45,471 bases of DNA from Akkermansia muciniphila. GTDB taxonomy: Bacteria > Verrucomicrobiota > Verrucomicrobiia > Limisphaerales > BJHT01. The stretch covers positions 1 through 45,471 of the forward strand of contig CAMAUZ010000067.1 in assembly GCA_945861535.1 (NCBI GenBank). Direction: 5' to 3'. The position numbers and the translations under genes were made by a program. Of this stretch, positions 1 to 10,400 are shown piece by piece. The notes under the pieces are model-generated. The model was given only the letters and a program-made list of their open reading frames with translations. It was not told where the DNA came from and ran no database searches. Position 1 is the stretch's first letter. Each line of letters opens with the position of its first letter.

Positions 1-91
1 CCCGCTGCGAGGCGGTGGGCCGATTGACGAGCCGTCGCAGCTCGGATCGCTGTTCGGGGGTGAGGGACAGGGTTTGAATGGGTCGAGCCAT
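1..91 (-). CDS. IS630-family transposase, N-terminal fragment (runs off window)
   Basis: Reading the minus strand from the ATG at 91 gives 30 residues that begin MARPIQTLSLTPEQRSEL and continue with an Arg/Leu-rich helix to the window edge. This is the typical start of IS630-family DDE transposases, whose N-terminal helix-turn-helix region opens with a similar LTxEQRxxLxxL pattern. The catalytic domain lies outside the window, so its integrity cannot be judged. The gene points away from the interrupted surface-protein gene that begins near 127, which suggests that 1 to roughly 100-160 is the left end of an inserted element. Confidence is limited by the short visible length. Confidence 0.72.
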   Translation of the reverse strand, partial: MARPIQTLSLTPEQRSELRRLVNRPTASQR

Positions 92-126
92 GCCGTGAGT
101 TTATCGCCAAAACCTGTTATGTATAG

Positions 127-2781
127 TCAATTCGGAGACACTACACTAGATATGATTGGAAACGCAATAACACTACCGTCCAAACAAACACCAACGGAAC
201 TTACCTTGTCACTGGTGATACCCAAATCCGCGATTCGGCCTCCTATTCCGTGACGGTTTACGATGACTTGGGGACAACAACGTCCGCAACTATCTCATTG
301 CTTGTCACTGTAGATGACCCGCAATTCAACTTTAGTACGGTGGTGGATTCCTCCCGCATCCCCAGTGCGGTCAATTCGTTTGTCGTGGGTACGGATGGTT
401 GGCTCTATTTTGCGGAGCCGCAGCGACAGGTGGTCTCCCGGATCAATGCCACCAACGGCGTGTTCGAAATCCTGGCGGGTTTTGCCGGCCTAAGCGGTGT
501 GCTGGACGGCGTGCGCGGAGCCGCCCGCTTCAACGCTCCGCACAGTTTGGCCTTGGATGCCACTGGCAACATCTACGTGACCGACTCGGGCAATCACACC
601 CTCCGCAAGATCACTCCCAGTGGACAGGTGACCACCCTGAGCGGAGCCGCCCAAGTCCCCGGCTTCACGGATGGCCTGCCGGTCAACAGCCGTTACTCCG
701 GGCTGAGTTACTTGATTAATGGCCCCGGCGGGCTGCTCCTAGTCTTGGATGGTCCTCGCATCCGCACCGTGGATGCAATAGGAAACTCCTCTACTATCTA
801 TGAGCTCAACAACCCAAGCTACTCTCCCACGTTTTCTCCAAGCGGGCCAATCCGGGCGCTCGCTACGAATAGCAGTTCCTCAGTGCGGTTCTTTGCACAC
901 CGACTTGGGAACCTCACAGAAATTCGCGAAGTCGGCAATGCGGGGGTGATAGCAGGTAGCGGTTTTGGAACCAGCGATGGCACTGCCGGAAACGCTGGTT
1001 TCGGAGGTGTTTTTTCCCCATTTTTTGGTTCGGTGATCGACGGCCCGCGAAGCATGGTGTACGACTCCTTTAGCGGGCCCAACAACTACATCATCGTGGA
1101 CACCGTCAACCACTCCCTGCGCCGCCTCCGCAGCACCAATGTAGTTACCACCCTGGCCGGCGGAACCCAGGGCTATCGTGACGGTCTGTCACCGCTTTTT
1201 GACACCCCGGCGTGGGGCCAACTGGATTCATTCGGCAGCCTCTGGATTCTGGACGGGGGAGGCCGGCGCATTCGCAAAGGCGTGCGGTACTATCGGAGCC
1301 CCGTGATAACCAGCCCCAGCACCGCTCTGGCCGTGGCCGGGCAGAGTTTTGCCTATCAGATCGTCGCCAATGGCATCCCCACGAGTTACGGTGCCACCGG
1401 CCTGCCCGGGGGGTTGTTCATCAATGTGACTACCGGTCTGATTTACGGTATACCTAATCAGGGCGGCACCTTTGCAGTGACACTGAGAGCGGGAAATGCC
1501 ACGGGGACGGGGACGCTGGCCCTGACTCTGACCGTGGACCCGGGCAATACGCCAGTCATTACCAGTTCCAGCTCGCCAACCGCGGTCTTAGGGGAGGCGT
1601 TCACCTATCAGATCACGGCCACCGCTGCGCCCTCCAGCTTCGATGCCGTCGGCCTTCCGGTCGGTCTGTCAGTAGATACCGCTACCGGGGTGATTTCCGG
1701 CACACCAACCCAAGTCGGCGGCTACAGCGTTACGCTGAGCGCGCGGAATGCCTCGGGAGCCGGTTCGCGGGCGATTATTTTGACCGTGGCCCTGCATCCG
1801 GCGCCGGTGGTCACCAGCGCCACGAACGCAATCGCGGTCGTCGGGCAAACCTTCACTTATCAGGTCACGGCTACAGGTGCGCCAACCACCTACCTGAGCA
1901 CGGGCCTGCCTGCCGAGTTGAGGCTCGATCCGATCGCCGGGCTGATCTCGGGAATTTTGACGGCGGTGGGTAATTTCACGTTTTCGATAACTGCCGCGAA
2001 CAGTTGGGGCACGGACAGCAGGACCGTGACGGTGACGGTGACACTGCCGGTCGAACCGGTAGTCACCCAGCAGCCGCAGGCCCAGCGGGCGCATGTGGGG
2101 GGTGAGGTTAGTTTCACCGCGGCGGCGACCGGGACGCCACTCTTGAGTTATCTGTGGCGCTTCAATGGTGCCAACGTTCCCGGCGGCGACACTCCAACGC
2201 TGCGATTGCAGAACTTAACCACCAACCAGACGGGCGAATACCGTGCGATCATCGCCAATTCAGCGGGGGTGGCCTTCACGGACAAGGTCTATCTGGAGGT
2301 TGATCCGGCTCCGTTTGTGTTGGACCCACCGCGCAACCTGACAGTGCCGCTGAGGACGCCGGCAACGTTCGGAGTGCAAATGCTGGGCGAGCCTCCCTTT
2401 ACGTTTCAATGGCGCGTCAACGGTGCGAACTTGGCAGGAGAGACTAACATGAGCCTGAGTCTGGCCATCGTGAACACGACCAATACTGGTCGATACAGTG
2501 TGGCGGTAACCAATGCTTTTGGTGGAGTAGTGAGTGCGGAGGGTGAGTTGTCCGTGATGCGTCCATCCTTCGCGTTTAGCCGCGCAACCAATGGCAGCGG
2601 TGGTTTGGCACTGACGTTCCCGGCGGAGGCGACGGGATTCGTGCTGGAGTGCTCGCCGACGGTGGGTGGGGGTGCAGTTTGGACAGTGGTGACGAACTTG
2701 GTGACGTTACCGACTGGGCAATTGGTGCTTCCGATCGATCCAGCGGGTGGGCCGAGGTATTACCGGCTCCGGACCCCGTAA
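127..2781 (+). pseudogene. 5'-truncated NHL/Ig-repeat surface protein
   Basis: The frame is open from just after the in-frame TAG at 124-126 to the TAA at 2781. It already encodes Ig-like sequence (YDWKRNNTTVQ, then SASYSVTVYDD) upstream of the first possible GTG start at 250, so the true N-terminus and signal peptide are missing. From the GTG, NHL-type propeller repeats cover about residues 40-350 (DATGNIYVTDSGNHTLRKI). Three putative-Ig (He_PIG-like) domains follow at about 350-600 (GLPGGLFINVTTGLIYG), then two Ig-like domains at about 605-770 (SYLWRFNGANVPGG), then a C-terminal module ending GPRYYRLRTP. That module is shared with the large protein at 4468-10821. The likely role was an exported or cell-surface binding protein. 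The missing start next to an IS630-type transposase suggests insertional inactivation. Expression from an internal start cannot be excluded, but the product would have no export signal. Confidence 0.8.
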
Positions 2782-2786
2782 CTCTT

Positions 2787-2799
2787 GGGGGCTAGCCCC
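2787..2799. repeat. 13-bp target-site duplication, left copy
   Basis: GGGGGCTAGCCCC lies directly before the left terminal repeat of the IS element and is repeated exactly at 4156-4168. Twelve of the 13 bases form a perfect palindrome, just 5 bases after the stop codon of the upstream gene. IS4-type elements are known to make target duplications of about 10-13 bp. Confidence 0.92.
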
Positions 2800-2818
2800 A
2801 TAAGCGCTAACTTAACAA
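2800..2818 (+). repeat. IS terminal inverted repeat, left
   Basis: The 19 bases ATAAGCGCTAACTTAACAA are the exact reverse complement of 4137-4155. Identity stops at the next base, which defines the repeat length. Confidence 0.92.
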
Positions 2819-2857
2819 TTGATTCATCGCGGCATCGTGCTTAATGAATGCAGCTTG

Positions 2858-4148
2858 ATGATCAAGCAAGAACTCGCGGACGGGAATTGGAACTATGTGC
2901 TCACCCTGTTGCCGGCCAATTGGGAAGCGCTGGCCAAAAGCTCCGGGGCGGTGCGGCGCCTGCGTGGGGCCGCGTCGGTCGGCGATCTGCTGCGCACGCT
3001 GCTGCTCCATATCGGGCATGGCTGCTCGCTGCGGACCACGTCGGTGGTGGCCAAGGCGGCGGGTTGGGCCACCATGTCCGATGTGGCGTTGCTCAAGAAA
3101 CTGCGTGGTTCGGCCGGTTGGTTGCAGGCGCTCTGCGCGGGCCTGCTCGCGGAGAGCGGCCTGCGGCTGCCGCCGGCCCATCGGGGCCTGCGGATGCGCC
3201 TGGTGGACAGCACGCTGATTCAAGAACCCGGCGACACCGGCAGTCAGTGGCACGTGCTCTACAGCCTGAGGGTGCCCGCCTGGCAGTGCGATTTTTTCCG
3301 GCTCACCCCGGCCCGCGGCGCGGGGCACGGCGAATCGCTCAAGTATTTTCCCGTCCAGCCCGGTGACTGCCTGCTGGCCGATCGCGGTTTCAGCCATCTG
3401 GCCGGCGTCGACCATGTGCATCGCTGCGGCGGGCGGGTCATCGTACGCCTCAACGATCAGAACACCCCCTTGGAACACGCGGACGGCCAGCCGGTCGTGC
3501 TGCTGGACTGGCTCCAACAACTGACCGCGCCCGGGCAAGTCGGCGGGCTGCCGGTCTGGTTGCCGGCCGCGCCGGGCACGCGTAAACGAATCCCCGCGCG
3601 GCTCTGCGCCGGGCGCAAAAGCGTGGAAGCCGCCGCGCTGGCCGGGCGCAAACTCAAACGCCGGGCCTCGCGCAAGCAAACCACCCTGCGTGCGGTCACC
3701 TTGAAGCACAGCGCGTGGATCGTGGTGCTGACCACGGTGGAGCCGGAGGTGCTCACCGATCTGGAAGTGCTGGAATGGTACCGGGTGCGCTGGCAAATCG
3801 AACTGGCCTTTAAACGCCTCAAGTCCCTGGGGGACGTGGGGCATCTGCCCAAACGGGATCCCGCCTCCAGCCGGGCGTGGATTTACGGCAAACTGCTGCT
3901 GGCCCTCCTGACCGAGAAAATGCAACGCCACGCGGCGGATTTTTCCCCTTGGGGCGGACGCTGGCTGGAACAAGACCCGCCCCCGGAGTTTCTGGCGTGA
4001 GGCGGAGGTGCTGCTCAACTTGCTCCGCGACACCCTCTGGCCCGCCCTCTCGATCTCCGACTGCCTGGCCAACTGGGGCGACATCCAACGGGATCTGGCC
4101 GAAGCCAGCCGCAACCGCGTTCCTCGGGTCAAGGATTTGTTAAGTTAG
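2858..4148 (+). pseudogene. IS4-family transposase with a +1 frameshift near its C-terminus
   Basis: The DDE transposase starts at ATG 2858 (MIKQELADGNWNYVL); an upstream TTG at 2819 is less likely. The first Asp is in MRLVDSTLI, the second in CLLADRGFSHLAG, and the IS4 signature Y-(2)-R-(3)-E-(6)-K is in YRVRWQIELAFKRLK. The first frame stops at TGA 3998-4000 after PPPEFLA. The expected C-terminus continues in the next frame (FWREAEVLLNLLRDTLWPAL to VKDLLS) and stops at TAG 4146-4148 inside the right terminal repeat. Removing one C from the run CCCCC at 3980-3984 joins the two frames. The catalytic triad lies before the break, so activity is uncertain. The cause may be mutation, sequencing error or, less likely, programmed frameshifting. 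Confidence 0.88.
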
Positions 4149-4155
4149 CGCTTAT
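4137..4155 (-). repeat. IS terminal inverted repeat, right
   Basis: This is the exact reverse complement of 2800-2818. It contains the stop codon of the frame-restored transposase (4146-4148). Confidence 0.92.
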
Positions 4156-4168
4156 GGGGGCTAGCCCC
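4156..4168. repeat. 13-bp target-site duplication, right copy
   Basis: GGGGGCTAGCCCC is identical to 2787-2799 and directly abuts the right terminal repeat. Confidence 0.92.
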
Positions 4169-4467
4169 GATGCACCTGTGCCGGAAATAGCATGTACTCC
4201 CGGCTTCCATTTTCTCTTCTCGGCGGGGAAAAGCCGGGGCTTCAGGGGACCTTTATGATGGCAAATTAGCGGTATCTGGTTGTTACGAGTGCGGGCTTTC
4301 ACATGCCGATGAGCGGGAGAGTATTCGGCTGGGCGGCTACCCCGCCGTTCGCCGGTCTGCCCCCGCTTCCGGAGTCGAATGAAAGCGCTCTTTCTAGGGA
4401 TTTACCGGGTTTGACTTTACCCGGCGGCTTGCGGCAACGTCCACCCCAGCAATACCCAATAACGCCA
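4169..4467. other. Leader region before the large surface-protein gene
   Basis: About 300 bases with no convincing gene. The coding frame of the downstream gene is open back to 4303, but the residues there (MPMSGRVFGWAAT) resemble no export signal. A signal peptide begins only at 4468 or 4498. No clear promoter or ribosome-binding site was recognised. Confidence 0.5.
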
Positions 4468-7400
4468 ATGCGCCAAACGAGTTTGAAACCACTTCTTATG
4501 ACCTCCCCTGTTGCTCTCCGGCGATCTCACTTACCGACGCTCCTGGCGGCGCTCGGATTGCTGCTGCTGTTGCTGGCTCCGACGCCCCACGCGCGGGGAC
4601 AGGCGGGTCCGATCGCCCACTGGAAATTCGACGAGGTCGGCGGCCCGACGGCCTTTGACAGCGCGGGCACGAATCACGGCACCCTCTCGGCCGCGGGCGC
4701 GACGTTCGTGCCCGGCGGTATTGCCGGCAACGCCATCAGCCTGGACAAGGCTGCGGATGGATTGGTGGACATGGGAAACGTCCTGAGCCTGACCAGTGGC
4801 GACCATTCCATCGTGGCCTGGGTCAAGACGGCTCCGGGTGATGTCACAGTCCCTTTGGTGGTGGTGGGCAAGCACCTAAGCGGCACGCGCAACGGGTATG
4901 CGCTGATGGTGAATGGCGACGGCGGGACGCTGACACCCCTCAGCAAGGCGCTGTTCTACGAAGGCGGCATTGGTATCACCCCCGTCACGTTGGCCGAAAC
5001 GCCAATCTCGACGACGGCTGTGAATGATGGCAACTGGCATCAAATCATCATTGTTGTGCAGGTTGGCGGCACCAAGCGGATGTTCGTGGATGGCGCGCCG
5101 GCGGAGGACGCGAAACCGACCCAAGCCTTCATCCCCAACATGGCGGCTTTTCTTATCGGCGGCACGCAATCGGGTGTTACTCCCACGGCCCTTTTCACCG
5201 GATTGATTGATGACGTGCAGATTTATGACCGCGCACTCTCCGACTCGGAGATAGATCTTCTGTTTCGCACTCCCGGCAGCGAGGCGAAAGCCGCACCGGT
5301 GTCAGCAACGGGTCCGATTGCCCACTGGAAATTCGACGAGGTCGGCGGCCCGACGGCATTTGACAGCGCGGGCACGAATCACGGCACTCTCTCGGCCGCC
5401 GGCGCGACGTTCGTGCCGGGCGGCATTGCCGGCAACGCCATGAGCCTGGACAAAGCCGCCGATGGGTTGGTGAACATGGGCAACAATCTGATGCTGGGCA
5501 GCTCAGACTTCACGGTGTCCGGGTGGATCAAAACGGCTCCGGGAGCCGCCCCTGGGTTTGGTAATTTCCTCAGCAAACACGAGGCCAACACCGCCAACGG
5601 CTACATTCTCGGTTTTGACCACACGACGATAGCGAACGGGGCCGATCACGCGTTCTTCTACGCCGGCACCCGGACCATTCCCTCGGGCGGCTTTACGATC
5701 GTTGACGTGCCCGTCTCCACCACCAGCGTGAACGATGGCAACTGGCATCACATCCTCGGCGTCTATCGACCGTCGGGAAACACCACCATCTATGTGGACG
5801 GGGCACCGCTGGAAGGCAGCATCGCCAGTTCCCCCATTGCTGTGAACGCGGCGGCGTTTCTAATTGGCGGGGCCAATGTGGCGAATGTTCCGACGGCCTT
5901 TTTTACCGGTCTGGTGGACGACGTTCAAATCTACGACCGCGCCCTGGCCGACACGGAGATTGACTTCCTCTTTCGCAACCCAGGCAGCGAGGCCAAATCT
6001 ACCGGGAACAGCGCCTGCTCGCCGCCACCCAACATGATCGCGTGGTGGCAGGCGGACGGGAATGCCAATGACACGGTCGGCAACAACCACGGACTGAACA
6101 TTGGCGGGGTCACTTATGCGCCGGGGAAGCGGGGGATGGCATTCAGCTTCAGCGGGAGCGGGACGGATTACATCGGGGTGCCGGCGAATCCGACGTTGGA
6201 TTTTGCCACGAACGGTCCGATCACCATCGAACTGTGGGCCTATCGAACTGGCACCAATGCGTCAGTGATGCACCTGCTCGGGAAGCGGGTTGGTTGTCTC
6301 GGCGCGGGCGGGGGCGACACGGCGAATTATCAGATGTTTCTCAATCGGGTCACGTTGCAACAGGGTTTGGGAATCGGTGGTGTGGGACCCGCGAATATTG
6401 TCACCACGGGGTTGGACCTGCCGGGGAATGTGTGGACTCACCTGGTGGGAACCTTCGACGGGTCCAACTACACCTTCTATTTGAATGGCCAGTCTGTGGC
6501 GACGGCGACCGGGCCGCTGGGAGCGCCCAACGCCGCTCCGCTTCGAATTGGAACGGCCGGCGATTGCTTTCAAGCTCCGTTTTCCGGGCTGTTGGATGAC
6601 ATCGCCCTCTATAATCGCGCCCTAACTGCGGCCGAGGTTCAGGCTCTATTTTTTGCCGGTGGTGACAAGTGTCAGCTTTCCACGACTAGTGGCATCACCA
6701 CCCAGCCCGTGGACACGACCGTCACGGCTGGCACGACGGCCACCTTCTCGGTTGGAGTCAGTGGCACTCCGCCTTTGGGGTATCAATGGACTTTCAATGG
6801 CATCAATCTTCCGGGGTCCACCGCAAACTCGATCACCATCCCCAACGCTTCCTTCACCAATGCCGGGACCTATGCGGTTCGTGTGCTTTATCCGTCCGGC
6901 TCGGTGGCGAGCGGGAATGCTACCCTGACAGTGTTTTATCCGCTGCCGGTGATTACCAGCCTGTCCCCCAGCCAAACGGCGACCCTCGGTGGTTCAGTGG
7001 TATTCTCTGTGACTGCCACCGGGCCGGGGCCGCTGAGCTATCTGTGGCGCAAAGGGGGAGTCAATATTCCGGGAGCCACGAATTCCAACTACGGGATGAC
7101 TGACATCCAGGCAGCTGATTCCGGTGACTATCAGGTCGTGGTGAGCAATCCCGGCGGGGCGGTGGTGAGTTCCAACATTGTCCTGAGCATCGCCGGAGCG
7201 CCCGCGATCACGACGCAGCCGGCGAGCCGGGTGGTCGCGCTCGGCAGCCCGGTGAGTTTCGAGGTGACAGCCAGCGGTGCGGGACCGCTGCTGTATCAAT
7301 GGCGGTTCAATCGCGCCGACCTGCCGGGTGAAACGAATGCGAGCCTCTCGTTCGCCAGCGCGCAGGTGCCGGATGCCGGTCTCTACAGTGTCGTGGTCGC

Positions 7401-10400
7401 CAATCTGGCGGGGGTTGCCCGCAGCGTGGGCGCCGAACTGCGCTTTATCGGCGGGCCGGTGATTGTCGCCCAGCCGCGCGGGCAGACCGCTCCGGTCGGG
7501 GGCAGCGTGACGTTCGACGTGGGCGTGCTCGGCGATGCGCCGTTGGCCTATCAGTGGCGGTTCAACGGCGCGGCGATGCCGGGCAAAACCAACCAGAGTC
7601 TCACACTCACGTCACTGTCACTCGCGGCGGCGGGCAATTACTCCGTCGTAGTGACGAACAGTCTCGGATTGGCGGTCAGTGCGGATGCCGCGCTGACGGT
7701 GTTCGTGCCGCTGGCCATCATCAGTGAGCCGGTCAGTCAGGTGATCGCCATTGGTGGGACCGCCCGGTTCAGTGTCGGCGCGGTCGGGTCGCCGCCGTTT
7801 TCCTATCAATGGTTGTCCAATGGAGTGCCGATCACCAACGCCATCGCGGCCGACCTACAACTGGACAACGTCCAGCCGGCGCAGTCCGGCGGTTACTTTG
7901 CGGTGGTGGGAGATGCTCGCGGGTCAGTGACCAGTTCCGTCGCGGGTCTCCAGGTCTTTGAGCCGCTGCCGAGCTTCGTACTGTTCGATGGCACGGATAC
8001 TTCCAAGTTTGTTTCGTCCGTGGGCGGCGGACCGGTGCAGTGGCCCATTGTCGCGCCGAATATTCTGGAGGTCGTGCCGGGGACCGGGAGCATTCAGAGC
8101 ACCCAGACCTTCACGGATTTCAAACTACACCTGGAGTTTCGCACGCCCAATAACCCGCGCGACCCGGTCGGACCTACTCGTGGCAATAGTGGTGTCTATG
8201 TCCAGGGTCGCTATGAGATTCAGATCTTTGACTCCTTCGGTGTGACTGTGCCCAGCGCCAACGATTGCGGGGCCATCTGGGGGCTGACTCCGCCACGGGT
8301 GAACGCCTGTCTGGCTCCGGGGCAGTGGCAGGTTTACGACATCACTTTCCATGCGCCCCAATGGAACGGGAACACCAAGGTGCGAAACGCCCATGCGACC
8401 GTCGTGTTGAATGGCGTGGTAGTGCAAGATGACGTCCTGATTGCTGGTCCGACCGCCGGCGGTCGCATTGCCGAAGGTCCGACGGCGGGGCCAATTCTAC
8501 TTCAGGACAACGGCTCGCGGGTGCAATTCCGCAATGTCGTGGTGACGCCGCTGGATACCGCGCCAACCTTTACTTGGGGAGTTTCGGGTGGCGGTAACAC
8601 TGCGGGCGACGATCCGTTCGGCGATCTGGCAGTGGATCCGTCGGGATATAGTTACTTCGCGGCGATGTATCGGGGTGATCTGACCGTGGGAACCAATGTC
8701 CTCACCGCCACCACGACCCGCAACGCGATGTTCGGCAAGCTTGATCCGTCCGGCAAGGTCGTCTGGCTGCGGCGCGCTTCGAGCGGACTACCTCATGTGA
8801 ACTACGGTACAGGCGTGGCGGTGGACGGGCAGGGCAATGTGTTTGGCGCGGGGACGTGCGAACGCTATATCTCATTTCTTGGCCAGCAGTATTACCCCGA
8901 TGGAACGGGCGCGTTCTTGGCGAAGTACGACGGTGCGGGCAACGAAGTGTGGATTCGGACCGGCGGCACGGCCGTCACTGCGGACGGATCGGGAAATAGC
9001 TACACGGCGGGTGACGGTTCGGCTGTCTTGAGCTTTGGCACCACCGTCCTGGCCGCCGGAGCAAAGGGATTTGTCGCGAAGTATGATCGGAATGGCACTG
9101 TCGTCTGGGTGACGAGCTACAGCGGATCGACCACGACGTCGTCCGTGCGCGTGGATGGCGGCGGCAATGTCTATGTCGGCGGTTCCTTCAGCGGCACGGT
9201 GGCGTTCGGCGGCCTGCAACTTACCAGTGTCGGACAGACGGATGCCTTCATTGCCAAGCTCGACAGCAGCGGGCGGTTTGCGTGGGTGCGGCAATTCGGC
9301 GCTGGGGGAAGAGATGGAGTGTCAGGCCTCGCGCTGGATCCGCGGGGGAATCTCTTCGTCGCCGGAACGTTCCAGGCGACTGTCACCATCGGCACCAACA
9401 CCCTGTTCAAAGCTTCCAACAGCGAGGGCGTCCTCGTGAAATATGATGCCAGCGGCAATGTGTTGTGGGCGCGGCAGACCGGCGGGGCTTCACAAAAGCA
9501 GATGGGTGGCCTGGCGGTGGATGCCGCCGGCGGTGCCTATATCGTGGGCAGCTTCGTCGGCCCGGCGACCTTCAGCAGCCGGGGAGTGACACCGAGCACC
9601 AATGTTTACGATGTCTTTGTCGCGAAATATGACACCGTGGGTGACTTCGTCTGGGCGCGCTCGGCGGGCGGGGCGGGCGACAAGTTCGGCTTGGGAGTGG
9701 GTGTGGATTCCAGCGGCAATGTCTTCGTGGGGGGTGACCTGACCAGTTCCATCGTATTGGATGCGCAGACGCTCACCACCAGCGGAGCGCAGGATTTCTT
9801 TGTCGCCAAGCTGGGGGATAATCGGGTGTTCCTCCAAGGACCGCTCATCAGTGTGCAGCCGCTGCCCCAGGATGTGGGTGAGGGTGTGACGGTTGTGTTC
9901 GCACCCACGGTGGGCGGGCCGGAGCCACTAACTTATCAGTGGCGGCTGAACGGAACCAATCTTCCCGGCGCGACCAATGTGAACCTGCTGTTGAACGCCG
10001 CGGGACCACTGGACGCGGGAGTTTATTCTCTATTTGTCACCAATCAGTACGGTGCGGTACTTAGTTCCAACGCCGTGCTGACTGTCCTCGGTGTGCCGGT
10101 CGTCACCTTGCAGCCCCAGGATCAGCAGCTCTATGTCGGTGAGGATCTGAACTTGCGCGCGGATGCTGCGGGCACGCCGCCGTTGAGTTATCTGTGGCGT
10201 TTCAATGGGGTGAACATTCCGGGTGCCACCAACCTGACCTTGCGCGTGCCTAATGTGACTACCAACGAAGCGGGAGAGTACTTTGTCATCGTCGCCAATC
10301 CCGCGGGCGTCGCACTTAGTCAAAAGGCGTTCGTGGGCGTGAACCCGGCACCGTTTATCCGCGTGTCGCCGCAGGATCAGAATGTTGCCTTGGGCACGAC

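Larger units (their letters stand above)
2800..4155 (+). mobile_element. Complete IS4-family insertion sequence (1356 bp)
   Basis: The element has perfect 19-bp terminal inverted repeats (2800-2818 and 4137-4155, outer end ATAAGCGCTAACTTAACAA) and a 13-bp direct duplication of the target on both sides. It carries a single transposase gene in which the final codons run into the right inverted repeat. Size, architecture and target duplication fit the IS4 family. It landed immediately downstream of the truncated Ig gene, in a palindrome. The identical duplications suggest a fairly recent insertion. Confidence 0.93.

Noticed and set aside
2807-4132. A 441-codon minus-strand frame through the IS element
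   Set aside because: It is antisense to a DDE transposase with an intact YREK motif. It stays open only because of base composition.
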